64,000 nt of DNA from Pseudovibrio zosterae (GCF_033843645.1 NZ_JAWXVZ010000010.1:62001-126000); one strand, 5' to 3'; positions 51,676 to 60,317 are shown, numbered from the stretch's first letter. Notes: a model not told the origin generated them from the letters alone. Translations and numbers: made by a program.

Positions 51676-52620
51676 TCACAGGTTGCGAAACCTCGAAAGG
51701 TCTTGCGAAGGTGAGTAGCCGAATAACCTTTTATACTCGCGGCTGAACTGCGATGCGCTGGCATATCCAACACGAAAGGCAGCCTGACTGGCACTCAACC
51801 CCTCCGACAACATCATTGATCGTGCTCTTTGAAGGCGAATGTTTTTGATGTACTGCAGAGGGGACTTTGAGGTGGCAGCCTTGAACCCCTCATGAAAAGA
51901 AGACGTGCTCATGCATGCAATGCGGGCCATCTCCTCCACCGTTAACGCAGAGTTGGAATACTCGCTTTTGAGCAGTTGAAGCACGCGGTTGATACCCTGC
52001 CGCTTTTCCGAAACATGGAACAGACGCCGAAACGCCGCCCCTTGCTGCGACAAAGCCAAATGGTACAAGAGCTCGCGGTAATAGCCTTTTGTCAGAAAGC
52101 TCGCATCCCTCTCGTTGGACAAGCATTGAACCAAACGCCAGACACAATGGCGCGCCGCACTCTCCAGCTCGAATGAGGGCCCAAAAGACTGTTCCGATGG
52201 CATAGGGCTGAACTCATCGGTGAGTTCCAGAAACAGATCTGACGCCGCACCGCGATCAATCTCGGCTTTCAGGAAACAAGCAGGCTTTTCTCGCGACGCC
52301 GCAGATACTTCCAGATCGATTGCCTCAGCGGGGCTCAATAGCAGGCAAGTGAGCGCGGCATAGTTGTTTTGGTGGCCAGCGACATGACCGACAATGGAAT
52401 CGGTCGCGAAGACAAGCAAGGCTGGTTGATGTTCGGCGAGGGACACCACGGTGGGGTTGTCGAACCGGTAGACTGCGATATTTTCGTGAAACGTCTGATT
52501 TGGCCCCACTTTCGAAGCCAGCTTTTTCAATCCGTCATTGAGCCAATCCATTGAGGACAGGAGCATTCCACCATAGCCTAAGGCTGCCCACTTTTTCAGG
52601 AGGCACAGCCAATCCAACAT
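51676..52620 (-). CDS. AraC family transcriptional regulator
   Basis: A 314-residue regulator with a C-terminal AraC double helix-turn-helix (VLQLLKSEYSNSALTVEEMARIACMSTSSFHEGFKAATSKSPLQYIKNIRLQRARSMM and ASQAAFRVGYASASQFSREYKRLFGYSP) and an N-terminal AraC_N-type sensor domain (PAEAIDLEVSAASREKPACFLKAEIDRGA). The start is uncertain: the ATG at 52620 is used, but in-frame ATGs at 52566 and 52551 are nearer the sensor domain. It is divergent from a 155-residue orphan protein 88 bp away, a likely target. Confidence 0.86.
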   Translation of the reverse strand: MLDWLCLLKKWAALGYGGMLLSSMDWLNDGLKKLASKVGPNQTFHENIAVYRFDNPTVVSLAEHQPALLVFATDSIVGHVAGHQNNYAALTCLLLSPAEAIDLEVSAASREKPACFLKAEIDRGAASDLFLELTDEFSPMPSEQSFGPSFELESAARHCVWRLVQCLSNERDASFLTKGYYRELLYHLALSQQGAAFRRLFHVSEKRQGINRVLQLLKSEYSNSALTVEEMARIACMSTSSFHEGFKAATSKSPLQYIKNIRLQRARSMMLSEGLSASQAAFRVGYASASQFSREYKRLFGYSPSQDLSRFRNL

Positions 52621-52708
52621 ACCATCAGGACTTCTAGTTGACTCAAATAGTCAGGATTGCAATGCGATAAACTACGCAGTCTAATGAAGCGCATTCGGCC
52701 CTACGTAA

Positions 52709-53176
52709 ATGTTGCGCGACCATAGAACTGACACACCTGATCTATACGTAACTAGGCAATACTTAAGTTCATCGGGGTACGCCCGGGAGGCATGCGTGCA
52801 TCTGCCTGAAGCCAATCGAACGGACTTGGAGCTTGACGAACTGCGCCTCAGCTTTGATGAGCGCGGGTTTTCGTTCCACCATCATATTGATAATCCTGGA
52901 CGTATTTGGCGCAACCTTTTCACGGAGAGCGAAGAGGTGTTTGTGGCGTTGACCCCGGGGCTGACACTGGCTATTAAAGGCGCGCTTAAGCCAGTACGAC
53001 CTTTTGAAGAATTTTCTTTGGAGCCCCGTACTCGGTTTGACATTGTCGGAACCTCTTGGCACGAATGCCAGTGGGTCTACGGCTACGAAATAGCGGGCAC
53101 AGAGCCGCTGCTACGCGTAATGCGTAAGGGCGGGTTACTCTTGGAAGAAGATTGGACCTTCTACCATAGCAGCTAG
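52709..53176 (+). CDS. Hypothetical protein, unknown family
   Basis: A 155-residue soluble protein, no signal peptide or membrane segment. The sequence is balanced in charge and mostly beta in character, with GFSFHHHIDNPGRIWRNLFT, a hydrophobic FVALTPGLTLAIKGALKPV, and DIVGTSWHECQWVYGYEIAGTEPLLRVMRKGGLLLEEDW. A three-histidine cluster and a lone HEC motif are notable but match no site I know. It is divergent from the AraC gene. I do not recognise the function. Confidence 0.6.
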   Translation: MLRDHRTDTPDLYVTRQYLSSSGYAREACVHLPEANRTDLELDELRLSFDERGFSFHHHIDNPGRIWRNLFTESEEVFVALTPGLTLAIKGALKPVRPFEEFSLEPRTRFDIVGTSWHECQWVYGYEIAGTEPLLRVMRKGGLLLEEDWTFYHSS

Positions 53177-53230
53177 TTGAGGGCCTCCGAGACGTTTTGG
53201 CGAGATGACCTTAGGTTTCTTGCCCCAACC

Positions 53231-53301
53231 AAAGACGGGTACAATTTAGACTGTAGAGCAGTTCATTTTGTCACATAAATAGGATAGAAGAACCCGTCTT
53301 T
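53231..53301 (+). repeat. Long-range inverted repeat in the typA leader
   Basis: AAAGACGGGT (53231-53240) is perfectly complementary to ACCCGTCTTT (53292-53301), with 51 bases between. It lies 83-153 bp before the typA ATG, so it may form a leader stem. Confidence 0.55.
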
Positions 53302-53383
53302 CATAGAGAGTAATCGCAGGAAGAAGCATGTGCCGCAAAATGCTTGCGCGCACGAAACTTCCTTATGGCCTTATGGAGCCTTC

Positions 53384-55207
53384 ATGAAACTTCGCAATAT
53401 TGCGATTATTGCCCACGTTGACCACGGCAAAACAACCCTGATCGACGTACTGCTGAAGCAATCCGGCGTCTTCCGCGAAAACCAACGCACCGAAGAACGC
53501 ATGATGGATTCCAACGATATCGAGCGTGAACGCGGCATCACCATTCTTGCCAAGAACACCTCTCTCGTTTGGAACGATACACGAATTAACATTGTCGACA
53601 CCCCTGGCCACGCCGACTTCGGCGGTGAAGTTGAGCGCATCCTTCACATGGTCGACGGCGTTGTGTTGCTGGTAGACGCGGCTGAGGGCCCCATGCCTCA
53701 GACCAAGTTTGTGCTTGGCAAAGCCCTCAAGCTTGGCCTCAAGCCAATCGTTGCGATCAACAAGATCGACAAACCAGAACAGCGTGCCGACGAAGTGCTG
53801 GACGAGGTATTCGACCTGTTTGCATCTCTGGATGCGAACGAAGAACAGCTCGATTTCCCTGTCGTCTACGGTTCTGCCAAGCAGGAATGGATGGCTCTTG
53901 AGCCAACCGGCCCGCAAGAGAACATGGCACCGCTTTTCGACATGATCCTCGACAAGGTTCAGGAACCGGAATCCGAAGAAGGCGATTTCCGCCTGCTGGC
54001 AACAACCATTGAGTCTGATCCGTTCCTCGGTCGCATTCTCACCGGTCGCATCGCCTCCGGCACCGCCAAGCCAAACATGCCAGTCAAAGCACTGTCACGT
54101 GATGGCAAGCTGATTGAAACCGGCCGCATCTCCAAGGTTCTCGCTTTCCGTGGTTTGGAACGCCAGCCCATTGAAGAAGGCGAAGCGGGCGATATCGTCT
54201 CCATCGCAGGTCTGACCAAGGCCACCGTTGCAGACACCATTGTCGACCCACAGGTGACAGAACCGATCCAAGCACAGCCAATCGATCCGCCAACCCTCTC
54301 CATGATGTTCCGTGTGAACGATGGCCCGTTGGCTGGCACCGAAGGCTCGAAGGTTCAGTCCCGCGTTATCCGTGAGCGCCTTTTGAAGGAAGCTGAAGGT
54401 AACGTGGCGCTGCGCGTCGAAGAGACCGACGAGGCCGATGCCTTCATCGTTTCTGGTCGCGGCGAACTTCTGCTGGCGATCCTGATTGAAAACATGCGCC
54501 GCGAAGGCTTCGAGCTGTGCGTTGGCCGTCCGCGTGTGGTTTATCAGGAAGATGAAGCTGGCAACCGCCTGGAGCCAATCGAAGAAGTTATCATCGACGT
54601 TGATGACGAGTACCACGGTGCAGTGGTTCAAAAGCTCACTGAGCGTAAAGCTGAGCTGCTTGAAATGCGTCCATCCGGTGGTGGTCGTACGCGTCTGGTG
54701 TTCAATGCGCCAACACGCGGGCTGATCGGTTATCAGGCTGAACTGATGTCTGACACCCGTGGCTCCGCGATTTTCAACCGCGTGTTCCATGAGTACGCAC
54801 CCTACAAGGGTCAGATCCAGGGTCGCCACACCGGTGTTCTTCTGTCCAACGGGCAGGGTGAAGCGGTTGCCTATGCGCTCTTCAACCTGGAAGACCGCGG
54901 CCCAATGATGATCGATCCGGGCACCAAGGTGTATCAGGGCATGATCATCGGCGAGCACACCCGTGGCAATGACCTTGAGGTGAACGTTCTCAAGGGCAAA
55001 CAGCTCACGAACATCCGTTCTGCCGGTAAGGACGATGCCGTAAAGCTGACCACGCCGATGAAGCTGAGCCTCGAAGGTGCGCTCTCTTACATCGCCGACG
55101 ATGAGCTGGTGGAAGTGACCCCGGAGTCAATCCGCCTTCGCAAGGCTCTGTTGTGCCCGCATGAACGTAAACGCGCCGAACGTGCAGCAAACAAAGGCGC
55201 AGCGTAA
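53384..55207 (+). CDS. typA: Ribosome-associated GTPase TypA/BipA
   Basis: A 607-residue translational GTPase, the same length as E. coli BipA. Motifs: HVDHGKTTLIDVLLKQSG (G1), ERERGITILAKNTS (G2), DTPGHADFGGEVER (G3), NKIDKP (G4), GSAK (G5), then the elongation-factor domains and the C-terminal TKVYQGMIIGEH..GNDLEVNVLKGKQLTNIRSAGKDDAVKLTTP. It acts in 50S assembly and stress adaptation at low temperature. The ATG at 53384 has GGAG five bases upstream; an in-frame start further up would add a non-conserved tail. Confidence 0.96.
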   Translation: MKLRNIAIIAHVDHGKTTLIDVLLKQSGVFRENQRTEERMMDSNDIERERGITILAKNTSLVWNDTRINIVDTPGHADFGGEVERILHMVDGVVLLVDAAEGPMPQTKFVLGKALKLGLKPIVAINKIDKPEQRADEVLDEVFDLFASLDANEEQLDFPVVYGSAKQEWMALEPTGPQENMAPLFDMILDKVQEPESEEGDFRLLATTIESDPFLGRILTGRIASGTAKPNMPVKALSRDGKLIETGRISKVLAFRGLERQPIEEGEAGDIVSIAGLTKATVADTIVDPQVTEPIQAQPIDPPTLSMMFRVNDGPLAGTEGSKVQSRVIRERLLKEAEGNVALRVEETDEADAFIVSGRGELLLAILIENMRREGFELCVGRPRVVYQEDEAGNRLEPIEEVIIDVDDEYHGAVVQKLTERKAELLEMRPSGGGRTRLVFNAPTRGLIGYQAELMSDTRGSAIFNRVFHEYAPYKGQIQGRHTGVLLSNGQGEAVAYALFNLEDRGPMMIDPGTKVYQGMIIGEHTRGNDLEVNVLKGKQLTNIRSAGKDDAVKLTTPMKLSLEGALSYIADDELVEVTPESIRLRKALLCPHERKRAERAANKGAA

Positions 55208-55230
55208 GCTCGTGGCCTCATAGCAATTGA

Positions 55231-55261
55231 AAAAGGGAAGGTTCTGTGCCTTCCCTTTTTT
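55231..55261 (+). terminator. Terminator of typA
   Basis: AAAAGGGAAGG (55231-55241), loop TTCTGTG, CCTTCCCTTTT (55249-55259), ending in a T-run. The A-run ahead may also allow function on the other strand for the sterol-desaturase gene. Confidence 0.92.
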
Positions 55262-55265
55262 GCAT

Positions 55266-56231
55266 TCAACCAGCGGCATCCTCCGCGACCGGCGTTTTCT
55301 TGAGCGCCCCCTCGTCTACCCTGATGTTTTCTTGAGCGTTCTTCTTGGCTTGGCGGCGCTTCCAGTTTGCCTTTGCCCGGGCTGTGGTCATGCGAGATCC
55401 ATCTGGCGACCAGCCCGGCGGACCAAACGTGTAGCCAACAAGCTCACGAAAGCTCCGCACGCCTTTGAGGTCTTTCAGCATCGCCATCCATTCATGGAAT
55501 GCGACGTAAAAGATGTTGTTGCTTTCCAGCTCCTTACCGATGCCATAGCGCGGCGGCTCCTCCCTTACTTCCTCGGTGAAGGTGCCGAACATGCGATCCC
55601 AGATGATCAGCGTGCCGCCATAGTTGGAATCCAGATAACGAGGATTGGTCGCGTGATGCACCCGGTGGTGGCTTGGGGTGTTCAGCACATATTCCAGAGG
55701 CCCAATCCGATCCACCAGCTCCGTATGAATCCAGAACTGGTAGACGAGGTTGAGAGAGGCCACGAAGTAGACCATTTCCGGCGGGAAGCCGAGAAAGGCG
55801 ACGGGCATGCCGAAAATGAATGTTAGCGCTATGGTGCCGGTCCATGTCTGCCGCAACGCCGTTGAGAGGTTATAGTGCTGGGATGAATGGTGGTTCACAT
55901 GGCTCGCCCAAAACCAACGATATTCATGGCCAAACCGGTGCTCCCAATAATACGCCAGATCGTAGAGCAGATAGCAGATGGCAACGCTCCACCACGCCAC
56001 AGGGATGTCCTCTATAAGCCGATTTCCATAGGCCCAGCTCAGCGCCGCATAGCTGGCGGCTGCGCCAAACGCGACCTTCACAACGAGGCTTCCAATGCCC
56101 ATCGAAAGGCTGATCACCGTATCTTTGAAAGTATATCCGCGCCACTGACCTCGAAGGGCCACAACTCCCTCGACAATCATCAGAATGACGAACGCCGGTA
56201 CAGAGTACGCGATCGGATCGATAAAGCCCAT
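55266..56231 (-). CDS. Sterol desaturase/fatty acid hydroxylase superfamily protein
   Basis: A 321-residue membrane di-iron protein. It has several hydrophobic segments and the three histidine boxes: HRFGH, HVNHHSSQH and, near the end, HHRVHH, together with NYGGTLIIWDRMFGTF. Members insert hydroxyl groups or double bonds into sterols, lipids or carotenoids. The C-terminal region is polar and charged. The ATG at 56231 has GGGAGG nine bases upstream, better than a start at 56255. The long stem-loop at 56295-56334 lies in its upstream region. Confidence 0.88.
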   Translation of the reverse strand: MGFIDPIAYSVPAFVILMIVEGVVALRGQWRGYTFKDTVISLSMGIGSLVVKVAFGAAASYAALSWAYGNRLIEDIPVAWWSVAICYLLYDLAYYWEHRFGHEYRWFWASHVNHHSSQHYNLSTALRQTWTGTIALTFIFGMPVAFLGFPPEMVYFVASLNLVYQFWIHTELVDRIGPLEYVLNTPSHHRVHHATNPRYLDSNYGGTLIIWDRMFGTFTEEVREEPPRYGIGKELESNNIFYVAFHEWMAMLKDLKGVRSFRELVGYTFGPPGWSPDGSRMTTARAKANWKRRQAKKNAQENIRVDEGALKKTPVAEDAAG

Positions 56232-56294
56232 TGAGCAGCTCCCTCCCAAGAACACTCAGTTGCCCCACTACGCCTTGTCGCCTTCCACAACAAC

Positions 56295-56334
56295 AGACGC
56301 AGGCAGCGCTTATCCTCCGATAAACGCTGCGTCT
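56295..56334 (-). repeat. Extended stem-loop upstream of the sterol-desaturase gene
   Basis: A 15-bp interrupted stem: AGACGC/GCGTCT, AGCG/CGCT and TTATC/GATAA around a CTCC loop, with a four-base bulge and one mismatch. No U-tract follows on either strand. It lies between two same-strand genes. Confidence 0.55.
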
Positions 56335-56422
56335 ACTTTGGGTCACAACCTTAACGGGCTGACGATCTGAGTAAAGCCCTCAATTCAGTGCCAAAGGGGC
56401 CAAAACTGCAACCTTGGACGCA

Positions 56423-57016
56423 TTAACCCACGTTGATTGCCACGTTATTGATCCCTTCAACAAGCTCTGTATTGGCATGCAGTGTGTTGCCATTCATGCC
56501 AACAAACATGGCAACATTGATGTTACCCTGCACCGCTGCGTTGTCGGTAAGCCCCAGCAGAGCATTCTTGGCCTGCGCCCAAGTAGGAATGCCGTCCGTT
56601 ATGATGTTCCCATCGCCCGCCACCGCATATTCCGGGTTGCCCTCATTTTGAACATCGTTGAATTCACCCGGCCTATTTGCGTCTTCCAGCGCATCTTTTA
56701 CAGCCTGGATTGCGATATCTGTTGAGTCACCAGGTTGGGCGCCCTTGATGAACTGGACATTGCCCTTGTTGGATACGGCTAGATAATTATCCCAGAATCC
56801 GGCCAATCGCTCGGCGCAAACGGCAGGTGCGATCGGATTACCTCCCGCGCCATTGAGGTTTGCAGACAAGATATGGGCCATCGCAGTAGATTGGTCTGGC
56901 AGCTTTACGACAATCACGGTGCACGAAGCCTGCCCACCTGTAAGAAACTGAATGTCATTAAAGTCGCCACTTTGGATCGAGCCGTAAGTGTTCGCTGGGA
57001 TCACGCAATAATTCAT
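56423..57016 (-). CDS. Orphan protein with CheD-like deamidase motifs
   Basis: A 197-residue soluble protein with no signal peptide. Near the N-terminus, FLTGGQASCTVIVVKLPD..TAMAHIL places Thr26, Cys32 and His48 in the order and spacing of the CheD glutamine deamidase active site (T-x5-C, then a MAH motif). Further on, VQFIKGAQ..STDIAIQAVKDALEDANRP resembles the CheD (KIFGGA...IG.RNV.AV) segment. CheD deamidates chemoreceptor glutamines. No che gene is nearby, and the C-terminal 60 residues (from TWAQAKNALLG on) have no counterpart I know. The ATG at 57016 has CAGGAG eight bases upstream. The assignment rests on motif spacing only. Confidence 0.6.
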   Translation of the reverse strand: MNYCVIPANTYGSIQSGDFNDIQFLTGGQASCTVIVVKLPDQSTAMAHILSANLNGAGGNPIAPAVCAERLAGFWDNYLAVSNKGNVQFIKGAQPGDSTDIAIQAVKDALEDANRPGEFNDVQNEGNPEYAVAGDGNIITDGIPTWAQAKNALLGLTDNAAVQGNINVAMFVGMNGNTLHANTELVEGINNVAINVG

Positions 57017-57120
57017 GGTTTTGTCTCCTGGGTTGATAAACCTGAAGACGAACCACACCAATGCACGTGAGCCGTTCACGCCATACAGGATTAATAGATG
57101 GTGTGTGAAATCGCGGCCCA

Positions 57121-57159
57121 TAAAAAAGGGGGCAAGGTGCGGTTGCCACACCCTGCCCC
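57121..57159 (-). terminator. Terminator of the tyrosine operon
   Basis: A stem built on GGGGCA/TGCCCC with GGTG/CACC (57129-57159), followed on the minus strand by CTTTTTTA. It ends transcription from the tyrC-like gene. Confidence 0.88.
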
Positions 57160-57183
57160 GATATCTTCTTCCTGCGAAAAGCC

Positions 57184-58119
57184 TTACTCGCCCGGCTCAC
57201 CACGTTCGTTCTGACGACCGAAGTTCGGGGCGGCGGATTCCTGACCAGCTTCAATCAACTGGCTACGTATGCCGCGCGTGCGCGTGAACAGGTCAAACAA
57301 CATGTCGCCATCTCCCCAACGGATAGCACGCTGTAGCGCGGACAAATCCTCGGAAAAACGAGCGAGCATTTCCAGAATGGCTTCTTTGTTGTTCAGGCAG
57401 ACATCGCGCCACATGGTCGGGTCAGATGCAGCCAAACGGGTGAAGTCACGAAAACCTGAAGCCGAGTACTTGATCACCTCAGAATGGGTAACCGTTTCCA
57501 GGTCATCTGCGGTGCCGACGATGTTATAGGCAATGATGTGCGGCAGGTGGGAGACAACAGCCAGCACCAGATCATGGTGCTCAGCATCCATCGTCTCCAC
57601 GTCGGATCCGCAACGTCGCCAGAACTGACTGAGCTTTGCCACCGCTTTTTCATCAGTGCCCAATTCCGGGGTCAAGACACACCAACGGTTTTCAAAGAGT
57701 GACGCAAAGCCAGCATCAGGACCCGAATATTCGGTACCTGCGATCGGATGCCCCGCGATAAAGTGTACGTTGTCCGGAATATAGGGCTTCATGGCCTTGA
57801 TGACGTTGGCTTTCACCGAGCCCACATCCGTGACGATTGCGCCCGGCGCAAGGCCCGGCGCAATTTGCTCTGCCACAGCCTCACAGGCACCAACCGGCAC
57901 GCACACGATCACGAGGTCTGCACCCTCCACGGCCTCCCGCGCGTCACGATAATATCGGTCGCCAAGGCCCAGCTCTTCAGCACGCTGCAAGGTGCTTTCA
58001 GACCGAGTGGAGATCACGATTTCTTCCGCAATATTCTCGCGGCGCATGACGCGGGCTAGCGACGAGCCGATCAGACCGATGCCAATCAGCGCGACACGGC
58101 TAAAGGAGGGTTCAGACAT
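57184..58119 (-). CDS. tyrC: Prephenate/arogenate dehydrogenase
   Basis: A 311-residue TyrA-family dehydrogenase. The NAD site GIGLIGSSLAR is near residues 12-22, then DVGSVKANVI, HFIAGHPIAGTEYSGPDAGFASLFENRWCVLTP and, later, SHLPHIIAYNIV and ASGFRDFTRLAASDPTMWRDV. It oxidatively decarboxylates prephenate or arogenate toward tyrosine. It is the last gene of a three-gene unit (chorismate mutase, aminotransferase, dehydrogenase), 11 bp after the aminotransferase gene, and it is followed by a strong terminator. The C-terminus has no ACT domain. Confidence 0.93.
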   Translation of the reverse strand: MSEPSFSRVALIGIGLIGSSLARVMRRENIAEEIVISTRSESTLQRAEELGLGDRYYRDAREAVEGADLVIVCVPVGACEAVAEQIAPGLAPGAIVTDVGSVKANVIKAMKPYIPDNVHFIAGHPIAGTEYSGPDAGFASLFENRWCVLTPELGTDEKAVAKLSQFWRRCGSDVETMDAEHHDLVLAVVSHLPHIIAYNIVGTADDLETVTHSEVIKYSASGFRDFTRLAASDPTMWRDVCLNNKEAILEMLARFSEDLSALQRAIRWGDGDMLFDLFTRTRGIRSQLIEAGQESAAPNFGRQNERGEPGE

Positions 58120-58130
58120 ATGGCTTTCTA

Positions 58131-59234
58131 TCAGTTGGTATTAAGGAACTCAGTGAGAGCGGCAACAACGTCACGGTTCGCTTCCTCTGTGCCGATGGAC
58201 ATGCGAAGCGCGTTGTCGAAGCCGTAAGCGCGCACCTGCCGCAGCACACAGCCGCGGTCCAGCAGATACTCATCTGCATCAGCTGCTCGCTTCCCGTCCT
58301 CCTCCGGGAAATGGATGAGAACGAAATTGCCGACGCTTGGGGTTACCCTGAGGCCAATCTTGGTCAATTCCTCAGTTACCCATGGCAACCACTTTTCATT
58401 GTGGGCCACCGCCGCTTCAACGAACGCCTGATCCTGCACCGCAGCAGCGCCAGCCGCAATGGCCGCACTGTTCATGTTGAACGGACCGCGAATGCGGTTC
58501 AGGGCGTCGATCACGTGATCTGGCGCATAGCCCCACCCAACACGCAGAGCAGCAAGACCATATATCTTGGAGAACGTGCGGGTCATGATGACGTTGTCAG
58601 AGGTGGCAACAAGCTCCAGACCGGCCTCATAATCGTTGCGGCGAACGTACTCCGCATAGGCTGCATCCAGAACCAGCAGCGTCGACTTTGGCAAAGCGGA
58701 ATGCAGACGGCGCACTTCATCAAAAGGAAGATAGGTGCCGGTTGGATTGTTCGGGTTTGCAAGAAAGACAATTTTGGTCTTGCTTGTTACCCGCTCAAGG
58801 ATGGCATCAACATTGGCCGTACAGTCTGTCTCGGGCGCCACAACAGGCGTCGCCCCTGCAGCCAGAATGGCGATATTGTAAACTAGGAAGCCATGCTCCG
58901 AGTAGATCGCTTCATCACCTTCACCAAGATAGGCATAGGCAATAAGGCTCAAGATTTCGTCGGAACCGCAGCCGCAAATGATGTTGCCTGCATTGAGGCC
59001 ATTCACTTTGGCAATAGCTTCGCGAAGTTCCGTAGCCGCGCCATCGGGGTATAGCTCCAGTGACTTCACTGAGCCGTAGGCTTCCAGTGCGGCGGGGCTG
59101 GCACCAAGCGGCGTCTCATTGGAGGACAGCTTATGGAGCTTTCCATGCCCGTTGCCCTTGGACTTGCCGGGAACGTATGGTGCAATCTGCATAACACCAG
59201 GGCGGGGAACAGGGCGTAAAACCGGCTGATCCAT
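58131..59234 (-). CDS. hisC: Histidinol-phosphate/aromatic aminotransferase
   Basis: A 367-residue class I/II PLP aminotransferase of the HisC type. Visible: KLSSNETPLGASPAALEAY, GSDEILSLIAYAYLGEGDEAIY, FLANPNNPTGTYLP, LLVLDAAYAEYV and the PLP-lysine segment TRTFSKIYGLAALRVGWGY. In alphaproteobacteria a HisC paralogue often sits with tyrC and provides the transaminase for tyrosine and phenylalanine. It is probably that one, since it lies between chorismate mutase and tyrC. The symbol hisC (or hisC2) is used for its sequence type. Confidence 0.9.
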   Translation of the reverse strand: MDQPVLRPVPRPGVMQIAPYVPGKSKGNGHGKLHKLSSNETPLGASPAALEAYGSVKSLELYPDGAATELREAIAKVNGLNAGNIICGCGSDEILSLIAYAYLGEGDEAIYSEHGFLVYNIAILAAGATPVVAPETDCTANVDAILERVTSKTKIVFLANPNNPTGTYLPFDEVRRLHSALPKSTLLVLDAAYAEYVRRNDYEAGLELVATSDNVIMTRTFSKIYGLAALRVGWGYAPDHVIDALNRIRGPFNMNSAAIAAGAAAVQDQAFVEAAVAHNEKWLPWVTEELTKIGLRVTPSVGNFVLIHFPEEDGKRAADADEYLLDRGCVLRQVRAYGFDNALRMSIGTEEANRDVVAALTEFLNTN

Positions 59235-59239
59235 AAGAC

Positions 59240-60148
59240 TTAGTCCTCTTCACTATCCCGGTCGGACCGTTCATCGGCCTCCGGGTCACCATCAAATTCA
59301 CCATCAATGTCGATTGGGGCTGCATAGCCACCCACAAGGCGCAGCTTGTCCGGCAGGGCCCCGGAAGCTGAGAAGGCCTCCTGAAGGTCGGCAGAGCTTA
59401 AATCACCTGAGACGGCAAGCAATGCATCAACGCCTTCGTAAGTGCGATAAAAACTCAACACTTCAATACCCTGGCTCATCAATGAGACGGGGGGCGTGCC
59501 GTTCCAGCGAGCATCATACACCCGCACATCTGTAACAGCCTCTGTGTCATACGCCCCGGCAATCACCAAAGCGGGCAAGTCCGCTGCACGTTCATCCATG
59601 ACCAGGAACGGCAACCGCGCCACAACCATTGGACCGCTGCTGCCATCGCTGCGAATGCCAAGGCCGCGCCACCACGGCTGCTCAGCGCGCTCTTCAAGCC
59701 CGACAATGCCCAGATCCCCGGCATTTTCATGAACTGCAGCCAGCACCGCCGGTGGATCAATCTCCTCAGAAAGCGGCACGTCGAAACCGAAATAGAACCG
59801 AGCGCTTTCCATCAACGCTGCTGCATTGCTGGCACCATCCATGTGCAGTGTGACACCGCCCAGCGCCGAAGCGGATCCGGCAATGATCTCACGCCATAAA
59901 TGCTCGACTGTCAGCAGCGACAATGGTCCGGCATGCGCTTCCACGCGCGCGCGCAGAACTTCAGCCTCGCGCGCTGGATGGTGGAGCGGCTGTGACAAAC
60001 CGGCGGCTTCTTCAAGAGCCCGTTGCTGTCCCACAAGGGCTGCACGCTCAATCAAAAGTTCGTGTAGCTGCGCATCAACCGCATCGACGCGGGCGCGCAC
60101 CTCTTTCAAACCTTCAATCTTTTTCATAGGTTCAGTTGGAAATGCCAT
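59240..60148 (-). CDS. Chorismate mutase with PDT-like C-terminal region
   Basis: A 302-residue protein. Residues 10-100 form an AroQ chorismate mutase (EVRARVDAVDAQLHELLIERAALVGQQRALE and AEVLRARVEAHAGPLSLLTVEHLWREIIAGS). After that comes a domain of about 170 residues (LGGVTLHMDGA... GDLGIVGLEERAEQPWWRGLGIRS... PFLVMDERAAD) that resembles a prephenate dehydratase fold but lacks the TRF motif. The tail is acidic (DPEADERSDRDSEED). It is the first gene of the tyrosine operon, five bases upstream of the aminotransferase gene. Confidence 0.85.
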   Translation of the reverse strand: MAFPTEPMKKIEGLKEVRARVDAVDAQLHELLIERAALVGQQRALEEAAGLSQPLHHPAREAEVLRARVEAHAGPLSLLTVEHLWREIIAGSASALGGVTLHMDGASNAAALMESARFYFGFDVPLSEEIDPPAVLAAVHENAGDLGIVGLEERAEQPWWRGLGIRSDGSSGPMVVARLPFLVMDERAADLPALVIAGAYDTEAVTDVRVYDARWNGTPPVSLMSQGIEVLSFYRTYEGVDALLAVSGDLSSADLQEAFSASGALPDKLRLVGGYAAPIDIDGEFDGDPEADERSDRDSEED

Positions 60149-60220
60149 ACCATACCATTCAGGGCTGATGAAGTTACCGCACAGACATAGAAAACTCGGC
60201 GAGCGAAATCAAAAGAAAAC

Positions 60221-60249
60221 ATTGACACGCTTAGCCCCGGCCCATAGCA
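60221..60249 (+). promoter_or_regulatory. Possible metX promoter
   Basis: TTGACA (60221-60226), 17-bp spacer, TAGCAA (60244-60249), about 70 bp before the ATG. The -10 is weak; no riboswitch-like sequence was identified. Confidence 0.35.
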
Positions 60250-60317
60250 AACTTGCAAAATTCTTGTCAAAACAAAGATAAGATGGAACGACGATCCGTT
60301 TCCATGCCGGAGATAAA

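Noticed and set aside
54095..54958. A 287-codon antisense frame inside typA
   Set aside because: typA is intact and highly conserved; the antisense frame has no supporting signal.
60149..60317. SAM riboswitch upstream of metX
   Set aside because: Many alphaproteobacterial metX/metA genes carry SAM-II elements, but I could not find the conserved pseudoknot core sequence here.
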